DNA of 64,000 bases from Bradyrhizobium sp. CCGUVB4N. Lineage in GTDB: Bacteria; Pseudomonadota; Alphaproteobacteria; Rhizobiales; Xanthobacteraceae. The notes beneath the pieces were generated by a model, which worked only from the letters and a program-made list of their open reading frames with translations, was not told where the DNA came from and did not search any database. Positions 51,370-60,400 of the stretch are shown one piece after another (the first letter of the stretch is position 1; every line of letters starts with the position of its first letter). The stretch is from assembly GCF_024199945.1 (NCBI RefSeq), contig NZ_JANADP010000001.1:4774001-4838000 (forward strand). Reading direction: 5' to 3'. Both the position numbers and the translations under genes were made by a program.

Positions 51370-52281
51370 ATGAGCGATCCCGTTCGCATCATCGAAATGG
51401 GGCCGCGCGATGGCCTCCAGAACGAGAAGACGCCCGTCAGTGTCGAGGCTCGCATCGCCTTCATCGAGGCGTTGGTCGCGGCCGGGCTCGATACGGTCGA
51501 GGTCGGCGCCTTCGTCTCGCCCAAGGCGATCCCTCAGATGGCGAGCTCCGACGCCGTGCTGCGCGGCGTTGCCCACGTCAAGGACGCCGAATTCCACGTG
51601 CTGGTGCCGAACGAGAAGGGCTATGACGCGGCGCGCGCCGCCGGCGCGAAGGTGGTCTCAGTGTTCGCCGCAGCCTCCGAAGGTTTTTCGCGCGCCAACA
51701 TCAACTGCTCGGTTGCGGAGTCCATCGAGCGGTTCAAACCGGTGCTGGTCCGCGCCAAGGCGGACGGCATCCCGGTGCGCGGCTATATTTCCTGCGTGCT
51801 TGGCTGTCCCTTCGACGGCGAGATCAAGCCGAAGGCGGTTGCCGATCTCGCCAGCACGCTCTGGGATCTCGGCTGCTACGAGATCTCGCTCGGCGACACC
51901 ATCGGCGTCGGCACGCCTGACAAGGCCAGGGAGATGCTGCGCGCGGTCGGCGCCAACATACCCGCGTCAAAACTCGCGATGCATTTCCACGACACCTACG
52001 GCCAGGCGCTCGCCAATCTCTACGCCGGCTTGGAGGAGGGGGTCCGCGTCATCGACGCGGCCGCTGGAGGGCTGGGCGGCTGTCCCTATGCGCCGGGCGC
52101 CACGGGCAATGTCGCGACCGAGGATGTCGTCTACATGCTCGAGGGCATGGGCGTGAAGACCGGGATTGATATGGAGAAGCTGCTGGCGGCGACCAACGCG
52201 ATGAGCGTGGTGCTGGACAAGCCGCCGGTGAGCCGGGTGGCGACGGCGCTGAATGCGAAGAAGAAGCGGGCCAGTTCGTAG
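51370..52281 (+). CDS. mvaB: Hydroxymethylglutaryl-CoA lyase
   Basis: Splits HMG-CoA to acetoacetate and acetyl-CoA, the last step of leucine breakdown. The 303-residue product is a DRE-TIM barrel: MGPRDGLQNEK with Arg13 and Asp14, MHFHDTYGQAL with the metal-binding His205 and His207, and the catalytic Cys238 in GGLGGCPYAPGATGN. One base separates it from mccA. A methylglutaconyl-CoA hydratase gene is missing from the operon. Confidence 0.94.
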   Translation: MSDPVRIIEMGPRDGLQNEKTPVSVEARIAFIEALVAAGLDTVEVGAFVSPKAIPQMASSDAVLRGVAHVKDAEFHVLVPNEKGYDAARAAGAKVVSVFAAASEGFSRANINCSVAESIERFKPVLVRAKADGIPVRGYISCVLGCPFDGEIKPKAVADLASTLWDLGCYEISLGDTIGVGTPDKAREMLRAVGANIPASKLAMHFHDTYGQALANLYAGLEEGVRVIDAAAGGLGGCPYAPGATGNVATEDVVYMLEGMGVKTGIDMEKLLAATNAMSVVLDKPPVSRVATALNAKKKRASS

Positions 52282-52285
52282 GTGC

Positions 52286-52378
52286 CGTAGGGTGGGCAAA
52301 GCGTAGCGTGCCCACGAAATCTATCCGATCATCGAGAGGTGGTGGGCACGGCGCTGGTGCGCCTTTGCCCACCCTACG
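52286..52378. repeat. Palindromic dispersed repeat between convergent operons
   Basis: CGTAGGGTGGGCAAAGCG at 52286-52303 is matched in inverse by CGCCTTTGCCCACCCTACG at 52360-52378, with internal CGTGCCCAC/GTGGGCACG arms. It is the type of short palindromic repeat widespread in bradyrhizobial genomes. Placed between the converging ends of hmgL and the TRAP operon, it may double as a terminator. Confidence 0.75.
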
Positions 52379-52396
52379 ACAGCGGTGTTTGTGTTG

Positions 52397-53755
52397 CTAC
52401 CTGCTCCCGTCCGGCCCCATCACCAGGTCCGGCAGCCAGGTCGAGATCTCCGGCACGAGGCACAACAGCAACACGGCGCCCATCATCAGCAGCACGAAGG
52501 GCAGCGTGCCCCAGATCACCTCGCTGAGTGAAATGTCCGGCGCGACGTTACGAATAACGAAGATGTTGAGGCCGACGGGAGGATGGATCAGCCCCATCTC
52601 CATCACGATGGTCATGACCACGCCGAACCAGATGATGTCGAAATTCGCGGCGCGCAACGGCGGCAGGATGATCGGCGCGGTCATCAGAATGATCGAGACC
52701 GGCGGCAGGAAGAAGCCGAGGACGACGACCATGACGAGGATCGCAAACAGCAGCCCCCAGCGCGGCAGATGCATCGCGACGACGGATTCGGCGACCGATT
52801 GCGAGATGTGCAGATAGCTCATCACGTAGGAATAGAGCAGCGACATGCCGATGATCATCATCAGCATGGTCGATTCCCGGATGGTCGATTTCATGATCGG
52901 GCCGAGGTCGTCCGGCCGCCACACGCCATAGATCGCCGCGATCAGGCCCAGCGCCAGAAGGCCGCCGAGGCCTGCCGTCTCCGACGGCGTGGCAAAGCCG
53001 CCGTAAAGCGCCGCCATGACGCCGGTCAGCAGCAGCACGAACGGGATCACGCGCGGCAACACGCTGAAGCGTTCGGCAAGCGTATACTCGTCGCGGGCGA
53101 GGATCGCAGCTTCTGGGCCGCCATTCTTGTAGGCCGCTTCGGCCGCCGCATATTCCTGACGGAAGCGGATCACGGCATAGGCGCCGAACAGCGAGACCAG
53201 CAGCAGCCCGGGGCCAATGCCGGCGAGGAACAGACGCCCCAGCGATTTTTCCGCGGCGACCGCAAACAGGATCATGGTGATCGACGGCGGTAGCAGGATG
53301 CCGAGCGTGCCGCCGGCGGCGATGATGCCGGCGGCAAAACCGCCGGAATAGCCACGCTTGCGCATCTCGGGGATGCCGGCCGAGCCGATCGCAGAGCAGG
53401 TCGCTGGGCTCGAGCCCGCCATCGCCGCGAACAGCGCGCAGGCGAAGACGTTGGCAACGCCGAGGCCGCCGGGCACGCGATGCAGCCAGGCATGCAGCGC
53501 CGAATAGAGATCCTGGCCGGCGCGCGATTTGCCGATCGCCGCACCCTTCAGGATGAAAAGTGGGATCGACAGCAGCGTGATCGAGGCCATCTCCTCGTAG
53601 ACATTCTGCGTCACGGTATCGAGCGACGCGGCAGGCATGTAGATGCCCATGAACACGACCGCGACCGCGCCGAGCGCGAATGCGATCGGCATGCCCGAAA
53701 ACATCACGAGCAGCGTCGCGATCCCGTAAGCGATACCGATACCGAAAACGCTCAT
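52397..53755 (-). CDS. dctM: TRAP transporter large membrane subunit
   Basis: A 452-residue protein with about 12 helices and DctM features: GMPIAFALGAVAVVF, LFILKGAAIGKSRAGQDLYS, SSPATCSAIGSAGIPEMRKR, GFAAGIIAAGGTLGILLPPS. It forms the sodium-coupled channel. The ATG at 53755 overlaps the dctQ stop by 4 bases. Third gene of dctP-dctQ-dctM. Confidence 0.94.
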   Translation of the reverse strand: MSVFGIGIAYGIATLLVMFSGMPIAFALGAVAVVFMGIYMPAASLDTVTQNVYEEMASITLLSIPLFILKGAAIGKSRAGQDLYSALHAWLHRVPGGLGVANVFACALFAAMAGSSPATCSAIGSAGIPEMRKRGYSGGFAAGIIAAGGTLGILLPPSITMILFAVAAEKSLGRLFLAGIGPGLLLVSLFGAYAVIRFRQEYAAAEAAYKNGGPEAAILARDEYTLAERFSVLPRVIPFVLLLTGVMAALYGGFATPSETAGLGGLLALGLIAAIYGVWRPDDLGPIMKSTIRESTMLMMIIGMSLLYSYVMSYLHISQSVAESVVAMHLPRWGLLFAILVMVVVLGFFLPPVSIILMTAPIILPPLRAANFDIIWFGVVMTIVMEMGLIHPPVGLNIFVIRNVAPDISLSEVIWGTLPFVLLMMGAVLLLCLVPEISTWLPDLVMGPDGSR

Positions 53756-54306
53756 GGACGCTTGGCTCCCGCGAACGGCAGCGCCAGCTGCACGAGGATC
53801 TGAATGCACAGCAGGCTCATGCCGAGCGCCATCAGTGAATAGGGAATGGCGAGCGGCGGCGACCACATCGAGTTCGAGACCTGGCCATCGACATAGGCCT
53901 CATGGGCCAGCGTCCACGACTTCCAGGTGAAGAAACCACAGAACAGCAGCGTGGCGACATCGACCAGCCAGAGCCTGACACGGTTCGCCAGCGGCGACAG
54001 CAGGCCAACGAAGGCCTCGATGCCGATATGGCCGCGGTTCTGCTGCACATAGGCCGCCGTCATGAAGGTGGCGCCGACGAGCAGGAATACGGCGGCCTCG
54101 TCCTGCCAGTAATTGGCGGCCTTGAACAGCGCGCGGCTCAGCACGCTGTAGCTCAGGATGGCGCACGCGGCGATCAGCGCGACCGCGGCGAACGCGACGA
54201 TGATGCGGTTGAGGATGGCGAGGCCGCGATCGAGCGCCGCCGCAAGGCCGGTCCTTGCGGCAGCATTCGCCGTGTCGTCACGATCCGTCAGCGGACCGTG
54301 GCTCAT
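53752..54306 (-). CDS. dctQ: TRAP transporter small membrane subunit
   Basis: A 184-residue, four-helix DctQ protein with the typical EAAVFLLVGATFMTAAYV region and an R-x-x-H/GHIGIEA segment, ending LVQLALPFAGAKRP. The ATG at 54306 overlaps dctP's stop by 4 bases, and its own stop overlaps dctM, so all three are translationally linked. Confidence 0.9.
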   Translation of the reverse strand: MSHGPLTDRDDTANAAARTGLAAALDRGLAILNRIIVAFAAVALIAACAILSYSVLSRALFKAANYWQDEAAVFLLVGATFMTAAYVQQNRGHIGIEAFVGLLSPLANRVRLWLVDVATLLFCGFFTWKSWTLAHEAYVDGQVSNSMWSPPLAIPYSLMALGMSLLCIQILVQLALPFAGAKRP

Positions 54307-55325
54307 GCAGCGACGTCGGAGGCGAGCTTGAGCAGGTTCGCAGCGGTCGCGGTCTTGGCGCCGTAATCCTTCCACGCGGTGTCGCGGGCGATGTCGCGCC
54401 ACTTGCCGACCGTCGCGGCATCGAGCGCCGAGACCTTAGCGCCGGCCTTTTCGTAGACCTTGGCGACCTCGACGTCGTCATCCTGCGCGCCCTTGCGGCC
54501 GAAGGTTTCGAGCTCTGCGCCCACGGTGACCAGAATGTCCTGCTGGTTCTTCGGCAGCTTGTCGAAGATCGCCTTCGACATCATCAGCGGCTCGAGCATG
54601 AACCAGTAGGATGCGCCCGCACCCGAGGTCAGCGACTTCGCGACCTCTTCGAGACGGAACGAGATCAGGCTGGTGGAGGACGTGATACCGGCGTCGCAGG
54701 CGCCGGTCTGCATCGCGGCGTAGATTTCGTTCGAGGGCACCGACAGCACCGAGGCGCCGGCGGTCTGAAGCACCATGTCCATCTCGCGCGAACCGCCGCG
54801 CACCTTCATGCCCTTGGCATCCTCAGGCGCCACGATCGGCTTGGAGCGGCTGGCGACGCCGCCGGCCTGCCACACCCAGCTCAGGAGGATGATGCCCTTG
54901 TCGGCGAGGAAGTCGGTCAGCGCCTTGCCGACCGGCTCCTTCTTCCAGCGCATGCCCTGGTCGTAGGTGGTGACGAGGCCGGGCATCAGACCGATATTTG
55001 TCTCCGGCAATTCACCGCCGGCGTAGGGCATCGGATACAGCGAGATGTCGAGCGCCCCCTTGCGCATCGCGGAGAACTGCGCGTTGGTCTTGATCAGCGA
55101 GGAGTTCGGATAGATCTCGGCCGCGATGTCGCCGTTGCTGCGCTTACTGACTTCGGCGGCGAACATGCGGCAGAGCCGGTCGCGGAAATCGCCCTTGTCG
55201 ATGGTGCCACCGGGGAATTGATGCGAGATCTTCAGCGTGGTCGCGGCATGCGCGGTGCCGATGCCGAAGCGGAGAATGGCGGGTGCTGCGACAGCGGTCG
55301 CGAGCAGGTGACGACGCGTGAACAT
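54303..55325 (-). CDS. dctP: TRAP transporter solute-binding protein
   Basis: A 340-residue periplasmic binding protein with an N-terminal signal (MFTRRHLLATAVAAPAILRF, twin-Arg-like). It shows ISHQFPGGTIDKGDF, GALDISLYPMPYAGGELPE, and MKVRGGSREMDMVLQTAGAS, where the Arg in KVRGG is the conserved carboxylate-binding residue of DctP proteins. The ligand is probably an organic acid; which one is not visible. First gene of the operon. The 332 bases upstream to 55657 hold no recognisable gene. Confidence 0.92.
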   Translation of the reverse strand: MFTRRHLLATAVAAPAILRFGIGTAHAATTLKISHQFPGGTIDKGDFRDRLCRMFAAEVSKRSNGDIAAEIYPNSSLIKTNAQFSAMRKGALDISLYPMPYAGGELPETNIGLMPGLVTTYDQGMRWKKEPVGKALTDFLADKGIILLSWVWQAGGVASRSKPIVAPEDAKGMKVRGGSREMDMVLQTAGASVLSVPSNEIYAAMQTGACDAGITSSTSLISFRLEEVAKSLTSGAGASYWFMLEPLMMSKAIFDKLPKNQQDILVTVGAELETFGRKGAQDDDVEVAKVYEKAGAKVSALDAATVGKWRDIARDTAWKDYGAKTATAANLLKLASDVAA

Positions 55326-55657
55326 GGAGTATCCCCTTGACGGTTCTTTGAACGGCTCTTGTTTGACGTGATTTGGGCGGTCATGAGACCGGCGCGAAGG
55401 CCCATCTTAGCCGGTCTTTGCCCTGAACTTCTCTCATCTGATAGTTCGAGACCGAATGCCGCGGCAAGTGTTGGCCTTGCTGCGCTGCACACGCCGGATC
55501 CCGCTATTCCCGTTGTTGACAGACGACGTTCGCGCAGGTCGGCCGGACAATGTGAGAAAAAATCGCAACGTCGCGTAACAAGCAGGCGTGTCGAACCGTC
55601 GAGATTGTGTCGCGGCACAAGTCGCTGACGAACACCATCTCGAAGGGATTGTTTCTC

Positions 55658-55900
55658 ATGACCATTCGCACCCGCATCGCGCTCGGCGTCTCGGCTGCCG
55701 TTCTCTCGCTGGGCCTCGCGCTGTCGCCCGCCGCTTTCGCCCAGGACAAGATGGGCAAGGACGACGGCATGATGAAAAAGGACACGATGTCCAAGGACGG
55801 CATGAAGAAGGACACCATGTCCAAGGACGACGGCATGAAGAAGGATACGATGTCGAAGGATGGGATGAAGAAAGACGACGGGATGATGAAGAAGAACTGA
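55658..55900 (+). CDS. Pentapeptide MXKDX-repeat protein
   Basis: An 80-residue exported protein with a signal peptide (MTIRTRIALGVSAAVLSLGL, ending AFA), then tandem Met-Lys-Asp units (KDTMSKDGMKKDTMSKDDGM and so on) to the C-terminus. The pattern defines the MXKDX repeat family, seen in many proteobacteria but of unknown function. Strongly charged, Met-rich mature chain; metal binding is a guess. AAGGGA lies upstream. Confidence 0.9.
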   Translation: MTIRTRIALGVSAAVLSLGLALSPAAFAQDKMGKDDGMMKKDTMSKDGMKKDTMSKDDGMKKDTMSKDGMKKDDGMMKKN

Positions 55901-55911
55901 TCTCATGCCGT

Positions 55912-55945
55912 CATGCCGGGCACCCTCGCGAGGCGAGCCCGGCAT
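55912..55945. repeat. Short inverted repeat after MXKDX gene
   Basis: CATGCCGGGC and GCCCGGCATG form 10-bp arms over a 14-base loop. Likely a dispersed palindrome; may help termination. Confidence 0.5.
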
Positions 55946-56066
55946 GCGCTGATCCAGGCTTGGTCGATGCCTGCCATCGTGCGCACGCGTTCGCGCGGAC
56001 GGAGCTGGTCGCGCCGTCAGGATTCGACCTGAAGCACATCCGCTTCAGGTCAAATCTTGTTGAGAG

Positions 56067-56414
56067 TTACTTCCGCTTGGCCTTGCGGGCCGCGTAACGG
56101 GCGTCGCGCTTGGCCTTTTGCTCGGCTTCGAGCTCGGCCTGTCTGGCGACCGCCTCTTCGGCTTCGCGGGCGATGCGCGCCGCTTCGGCGGCGGCAGCCT
56201 CTTCCGCGACGCGCTTCTGCTCGGCCTTTTCAGCCTCGCGAGCGGCCTTCACCTCGGCGCGCTTGGCTGCGAGTGCCTCGCGCTCGGCACGCTTCGCCGC
56301 GACCGCGGGATCGTCATGCCCCGGCTGCGACTTGAATTTGTTTAAAAGATTTTTGCGTGCGTCCTGCGCCGCCTTTTGCCGGTCTGCAAACCCGGGTTCC
56401 CTGAATCCACTCAT
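56067..56414 (-). CDS. DUF6481-type Ala/Glu/Lys-rich protein
   Basis: A 115-residue protein: MSGFREPGFADRQKAAQDAR, then a long uninterrupted helix of Ala, Glu, Lys and Arg (AKRAEVKAAREAEKAEQKRV and onward), ending RKAKRK. The N-terminal FREPGFADRQ pattern is what I associate with DUF6481. Likely a single long coiled helix; function unknown. Confidence 0.75.
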   Translation of the reverse strand: MSGFREPGFADRQKAAQDARKNLLNKFKSQPGHDDPAVAAKRAEREALAAKRAEVKAAREAEKAEQKRVAEEAAAAEAARIAREAEEAVARQAELEAEQKAKRDARYAARKAKRK

Positions 56415-56681
56415 CGACGAGCCTTGTCTTCCTCGCTTTCGATCCTACATCACTGCCTGTTGGTACGTCGGCTGGGCACAAGCAGGCACCACACGACGCA
56501 GAAGCGTGTACATCGCCGCGCGCCGTGAAGCCACCCATAATCGCAGCCGATCAGGTCAACGAAAATCGCTTATCCAGCCGATCCTTCGTAGCCCGGAAAA
56601 ACTGCCGAATTGTGATGCCCTTCATAAGGGCACCCAGCGGCGGCGCCTAGCGTCCGCCCCAATACGAGACGGAGCACGGGC

Positions 56682-56918
56682 ATGATCTATTTCCGGCTAA
56701 GCCTGAAAGCCCTTGCAGTCACGGTCGCCACAGCGGCAGTTGTGGGTGCGGTGCTGTTGCTTGCCCGCCCGCAACCCATCGAGAGCACCGTTCTGGGGGG
56801 CGCATGGGAGTGCACCCAGACCGCGTTCATCCTGACGAGCTGTGCGCCACGCGCGCAGCAGGCCATCCCGGCGGTCGAGACCTTGCGCAAGGAGGCGCGG
56901 AGGGCAACGCGGGGCTGA
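56682..56918 (+). CDS. Small membrane protein (78 aa)
   Basis: MIYFRLSLKALAVTVATAAV gives one N-terminal helix, then a polar tail with two cysteines (WECTQTAFILTSC) and a basic end. No close ribosome-binding site. Function unknown. Confidence 0.5.
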   Translation: MIYFRLSLKALAVTVATAAVVGAVLLLARPQPIESTVLGGAWECTQTAFILTSCAPRAQQAIPAVETLRKEARRATRG

Positions 56919-56994
56919 GTGGCGATGCGGAGAGCAGGATGTGACGCGACGTCGCAGAGGTGATAAAGGGCCTCACCGAGCGCGATAGGTCCCC

Positions 56995-57219
56995 ATGTCC
57001 GAGCCTGACTCCAAGCCTGACACCACCAAGAAGCCCAGTCCGCCGGCAAATCCCCAATCCGGTGACAACCGTCGTGGTGCCATCGCCGGGCTGATCATCG
57101 CCGCTGTGATCCTCGGTGTCGGGCTGTGGCTCGCCCGCGACCTCACGGCTGCCAGCAAGCTGCAGGATTGCCTGATGTCGGGGCGGAGCAATTGCAATGT
57201 GATCGAGCCGGCCCGCTAG
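56995..57219 (+). CDS. Small single-pass membrane protein (74 aa)
   Basis: A Pro/Ser-rich cytosolic N-terminus (about 28 residues), one helix GAIAGLIIAAVILGVGLWLA, and a tail with two cysteines (QDCLMSGRSNCNV) likely in the periplasm. Confidence 0.65.
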   Translation: MSEPDSKPDTTKKPSPPANPQSGDNRRGAIAGLIIAAVILGVGLWLARDLTAASKLQDCLMSGRSNCNVIEPAR

Positions 57220-57404
57220 GCCGGTCTTGCTGGACGCGTCCGGACGAAAAATTGCCGTGATCTTAAACATTTGTAACGGGACATAGCCGGCCTGTCAGGT
57301 CAGTTTGACAGGTCAGTCATGTCCGTCGGCATCACCCAGGCGCGACCCGAATCGTCTATCGCGCGTGGACTACGGCAATTGCGAAAGTTGAGGGGTAAGC
57401 ACGC

Positions 57405-58223
57405 ATGAGTGCGTCCAGCCGCATGAAGATCATCATTCCCATGGTTTCGGCCATGTCGTTGCTGGCACTGTCCGCGCAAGCGCAGGACGCCGCGCCGAGG
57501 GGCCCCGGCCAGCCGCCAGGGCAGGGCGCAGGTGGTCCACCCCCGGCCAATCAGAACATGCGCAAGGGTCCTCCGCCGCAGCAGGCCGTGCACCCCGGGC
57601 CTCAGCCGGGCGGTCAGGCCCACATGGCTCCGGCCCCAGGAGCAGGGCCAGCAGCCGCTCCCGGCCCGCATGGTCCCGGACCGCGCACTGCCGGTGGCCC
57701 GCCGCCGGGATCCGGCCGCTACATGGCACGCGGCCCCGCGCCGGCGCGTGATTGGGGCGGACATGCCTATCGCGGCAACCTTGCCTGGGACGGTGGACGC
57801 TGGCGTCACGAGGTCCATAACGGCCGCCCGGGCTGGTGGTGGGATGTCGGCGGCGTCTGGTACTATTATCCGCAGCGGATGGACGGCCCGCCCGCCTACA
57901 TTTCCGAGGACTATATCGACGATGTGCCGGTGGCCTACGCGCCGCCCGGTCCGCCGGTCGCCTATGAACCGCCGCCTCCACCGCCGCCGGCAGATCCCGG
58001 CGCGAGCGCGCTCGGCGGAGCAATCGTCGGCGGCGTGCTTGGCGGCCTGATTTCCGGCAACGCCACGGGTGCGGCCGCAGGCGCCGTGATCGGCGGCGCA
58101 ACTGGGGCGATCGCCGGCGCCACCGCCGCATCGCGCCCCGGTTACTATCTCGCCCAGGGCAATTGCTATTACCGCTATCCGAGCGGCCAGTATGTGCAGG
58201 CCGATCCGCGCGCCTGCTACTGA
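57405..58223 (+). CDS. Exported Gly/Pro-rich protein with glycine-zipper domain
   Basis: A 272-residue protein: signal peptide ending AQA, a Pro/Gly/Gln-rich disordered region (residues 25-115), a WGGHAYRGNLAWDGGRWRHE and WWWDVGGVWYYYP segment typical of small rhizobial surface proteins, then a glycine zipper (GGAIVGGVLGGLISGNATGA) and a C-terminal Cys-Tyr motif. The zipper suggests membrane association. An in-frame ATG six codons later is an alternative start. Confidence 0.8.
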   Translation: MSASSRMKIIIPMVSAMSLLALSAQAQDAAPRGPGQPPGQGAGGPPPANQNMRKGPPPQQAVHPGPQPGGQAHMAPAPGAGPAAAPGPHGPGPRTAGGPPPGSGRYMARGPAPARDWGGHAYRGNLAWDGGRWRHEVHNGRPGWWWDVGGVWYYYPQRMDGPPAYISEDYIDDVPVAYAPPGPPVAYEPPPPPPPADPGASALGGAIVGGVLGGLISGNATGAAAGAVIGGATGAIAGATAASRPGYYLAQGNCYYRYPSGQYVQADPRACY

Positions 58224-58356
58224 ACCTCTCAAAGCGCAATCCAACACGAATGAGGCGGGCCTGGTGCCCGCCTCATTTGCGTTTGCTTCCACGGGGAGAC
58301 GAGGTCTGACAACGTTGCGGGGGGGCGCACAACCAAGGCGTGCGACCGCGTTGCGC

Positions 58357-58518
58357 TCAGGAGACCAGCCAGGTCAGGAACGCCATCGCGGCCCAGACCA
58401 GGCCGCCGATCCAGATTGTCATCACCAGGACGATGGCGGCGAGGAGGGAGAGACCGAACAGGTCGGTCTTGCGCGATGATGCGTGAGCCCGTGCTGCGGC
58501 TTCGGCCTTGTGTGTCAT
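58357..58518 (-). CDS. Small membrane protein (53 aa)
   Basis: MTHKAEAAARAHASSRKTDL then two short hydrophobic stretches FGLSLLAAIVLVMTIW and LVWAAMAFLTWLVS. Possibly one long or two short helices. No strong ribosome-binding site. Confidence 0.5.
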   Translation of the reverse strand: MTHKAEAAARAHASSRKTDLFGLSLLAAIVLVMTIWIGGLVWAAMAFLTWLVS

Positions 58519-58972
58519 GAGGCGAACAGCCATCCTTCCTGTGTCGCGTTCTTGCGGCGCGTAAGGCGCTGTTTAGCGAACGCGCCGGAACTCGGCTGTG
58601 ATGCACTTCACAGATCGCCGGAATGAAAGCCGGCCTCACCGGCTTGTGCGCGCGGCGCCCTGAAGCAACACACTGTTGCCGAGCGGACAAAATCCGTCGC
58701 AACCGGCTCCGAACGCGAACCCGTCGACGGGGCCGGCTGTTTGCAGAATGAGGAAAATGCGAAGACCGGCGCGATCGGGTTCGCGCTGTCTTCGCGCTTT
58801 TGACGTGACGTCGTCTGCGAGAAGCGAGCCCGCGCAGCTCCCGGTCGCAACGACAGATTCGTCGCGGTACCATCGTGCGGAAACGCGCACGCCGGTGCGA
58901 CTTTCGTCCTCCGCAATCATACGGACGAAATTGCCACGCACTTGTCCATATCGGCTGGTTAAACTTGGCCGC
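58519..58972. other. Intergenic region with a hairpin
   Basis: No convincing gene. GCGAAGAC and GTCTTCGC (58759-58766 and 58788-58795) form an 8-bp stem followed by GCTTTTG, a possible terminator for a plus-strand transcript. Confidence 0.35.
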
Positions 58973-59125
58973 ATGTGTACCAAGTACGACCCCCAGCATG
59001 AAGCCGAGGCGGCGATGAAGCGCGCCGCGGCGTCCGAAGGGCCCGATCGGCAACGACTGATCGAACTGGCCCTGGCCTGGCATCAGCTCGCTCGCGATCG
59101 GCGCGACGACGAGCGACAAAGCTGA
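58973..59125 (+). CDS. Small helical protein (50 aa)
   Basis: MCTKYDPQHEAEAAMKRAAA continues through RQRLIELALAWHQLARDRRD, a short amphipathic helical protein. No strong ribosome-binding site. Confidence 0.5.
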   Translation: MCTKYDPQHEAEAAMKRAAASEGPDRQRLIELALAWHQLARDRRDDERQS

Positions 59126-59212
59126 TTTTCGTCTAACGGACAGCTGCGCCCGATTCGGGATATTGGCATTCGAGTCTTGCCGATCGAGTCTCTTGGCACC
59201 CGTCATGAGAAA

Positions 59213-59244
59213 GCCCCGTGCTCGGGGGGACAAGCACGGGGCCC
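59213..59244. terminator. Strong GC-rich hairpin
   Basis: GCCCCGTGCT and AGCACGGGGC pair over 10 bp around CGGGGGGACA. On the minus strand TTTCT follows, so it could terminate a minus-strand transcript such as that of the 59516 gene. Confidence 0.4.
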
Positions 59245-59515
59245 TTCAAAGCCGACCGGGGCTGGCAGGTCGGCACCACTCTGTTTCGTCGCATCAACGT
59301 GCCGATCGCGATCTCGTTCCCGCGCAGCGGTTGCATTTTATCGAAAGAACGACCCGATTAATGCGTGTTGGTCGTGGCTTGCGAAACGTGTCGTTAAGAC
59401 ATGCGTCGTGCCGCATTCTGCGGTGATGATTCGCATTTTGGGAACGGAGCGGAGTCGAACCGTGAACAATCGGAGCGCTCGACCGTGCGGAGCCGAGTTC
59501 AGGCCGAAGCCGGAA

Positions 59516-59746
59516 TCACTCCACCGCCGACGGCTCTTTCTGGTGGCCTCGACGCGTCCAGGCGTGAACTGCGGAGGCGAGCTGATGCTGGCTCATGGCG
59601 GCATCCGCAATGGACGCCTGCGCCATCTCGATCCGCTTTGCGATCGCGCCGGAGTTGACGTCCACGACTGCGTCGAGCACGAGAAACGACATCGCGACGA
59701 TCGCCACAGCAACGGCAATCCCCATTCTCGTCAATTCGGCTCGCGG
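59516..59746 (-). CDS. Small membrane-anchored protein (76 aa)
   Basis: MPRAELTRMGIAVAVAIVAM gives one N-terminal helix (about residues 8-28), then a polar region with IAKRIEMAQASIADAAMSQH. The ATG follows AGGACG. Unknown function. Confidence 0.55.
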   Translation of the reverse strand, partial: PRAELTRMGIAVAVAIVAMSFLVLDAVVDVNSGAIAKRIEMAQASIADAAMSQHQLASAVHAWTRRGHQKEPSAVE

Positions 59747-59921
59747 CATCGATCGTCCTAACCGGGCGCAGGTCGCCCGCCGCGCATAGATAGGGCGCAC
59801 CTGCGCGGTTCAAAGGCCGAGGCGAGGGTGCCCACGCGTTCGTGAAAGATGACGGATGTGTTATGGCGCGTCGACGTGCGCGTTAATGATGAACGCCGGC
59901 GCGCGCCAGCAAAACTGAGAC

Positions 59922-59998
59922 TGGCGATCCCAGCAGGACTCGAACCTGCAACCCGCGGAGTAGAAATCCGCTACTCTATCCAGTTGAGCTATGGGACC
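59922..59998 (-). tRNA. tRNA-Arg (anticodon TCT)
   Basis: Cloverleaf with acceptor GGTCCCA/TGGGATC, anticodon loop TTTCTAC giving TCT, a TTCGAGTC T loop and encoded CCA. The region from 59999 to 60400 shows no gene. Confidence 0.96.
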
Positions 59999-60400
59999 GT
60001 CCTGGGCCACCCGGTCTAGGGGGGCTGGCTGTCATATAGCATGCCAATATGAAAAATCTGGTGTTTCGCCAAGCCTGAACCGAACCGTTTTCCTCGATGG
60101 CGCGACAAAGCGGAACGGCGGAGTGTCAGGGTGCCGGGTTGAGCGGCAGCGTACTGGACGATGGATCACATCGCCGGGGGCGCTGATGAGCTTCCGGGAC
60201 ACGGCTGCCGGACGACTGGTCCGATATGGCTGCGCCACAGGACGGCGTGCGCGGCGATAGCGCGATCGGTCTCCTTTGGGCGTGCCTTGCCATGGCGAAT
60301 GCGACGTTTTGCACCTCTGGTTCCATCGCCATGAGTCTGTCACCTTTCCGCGCATTTTATGCGCCCGCGGCGTTCGTCCGCGATTTCCGGGAGTCCCTAC

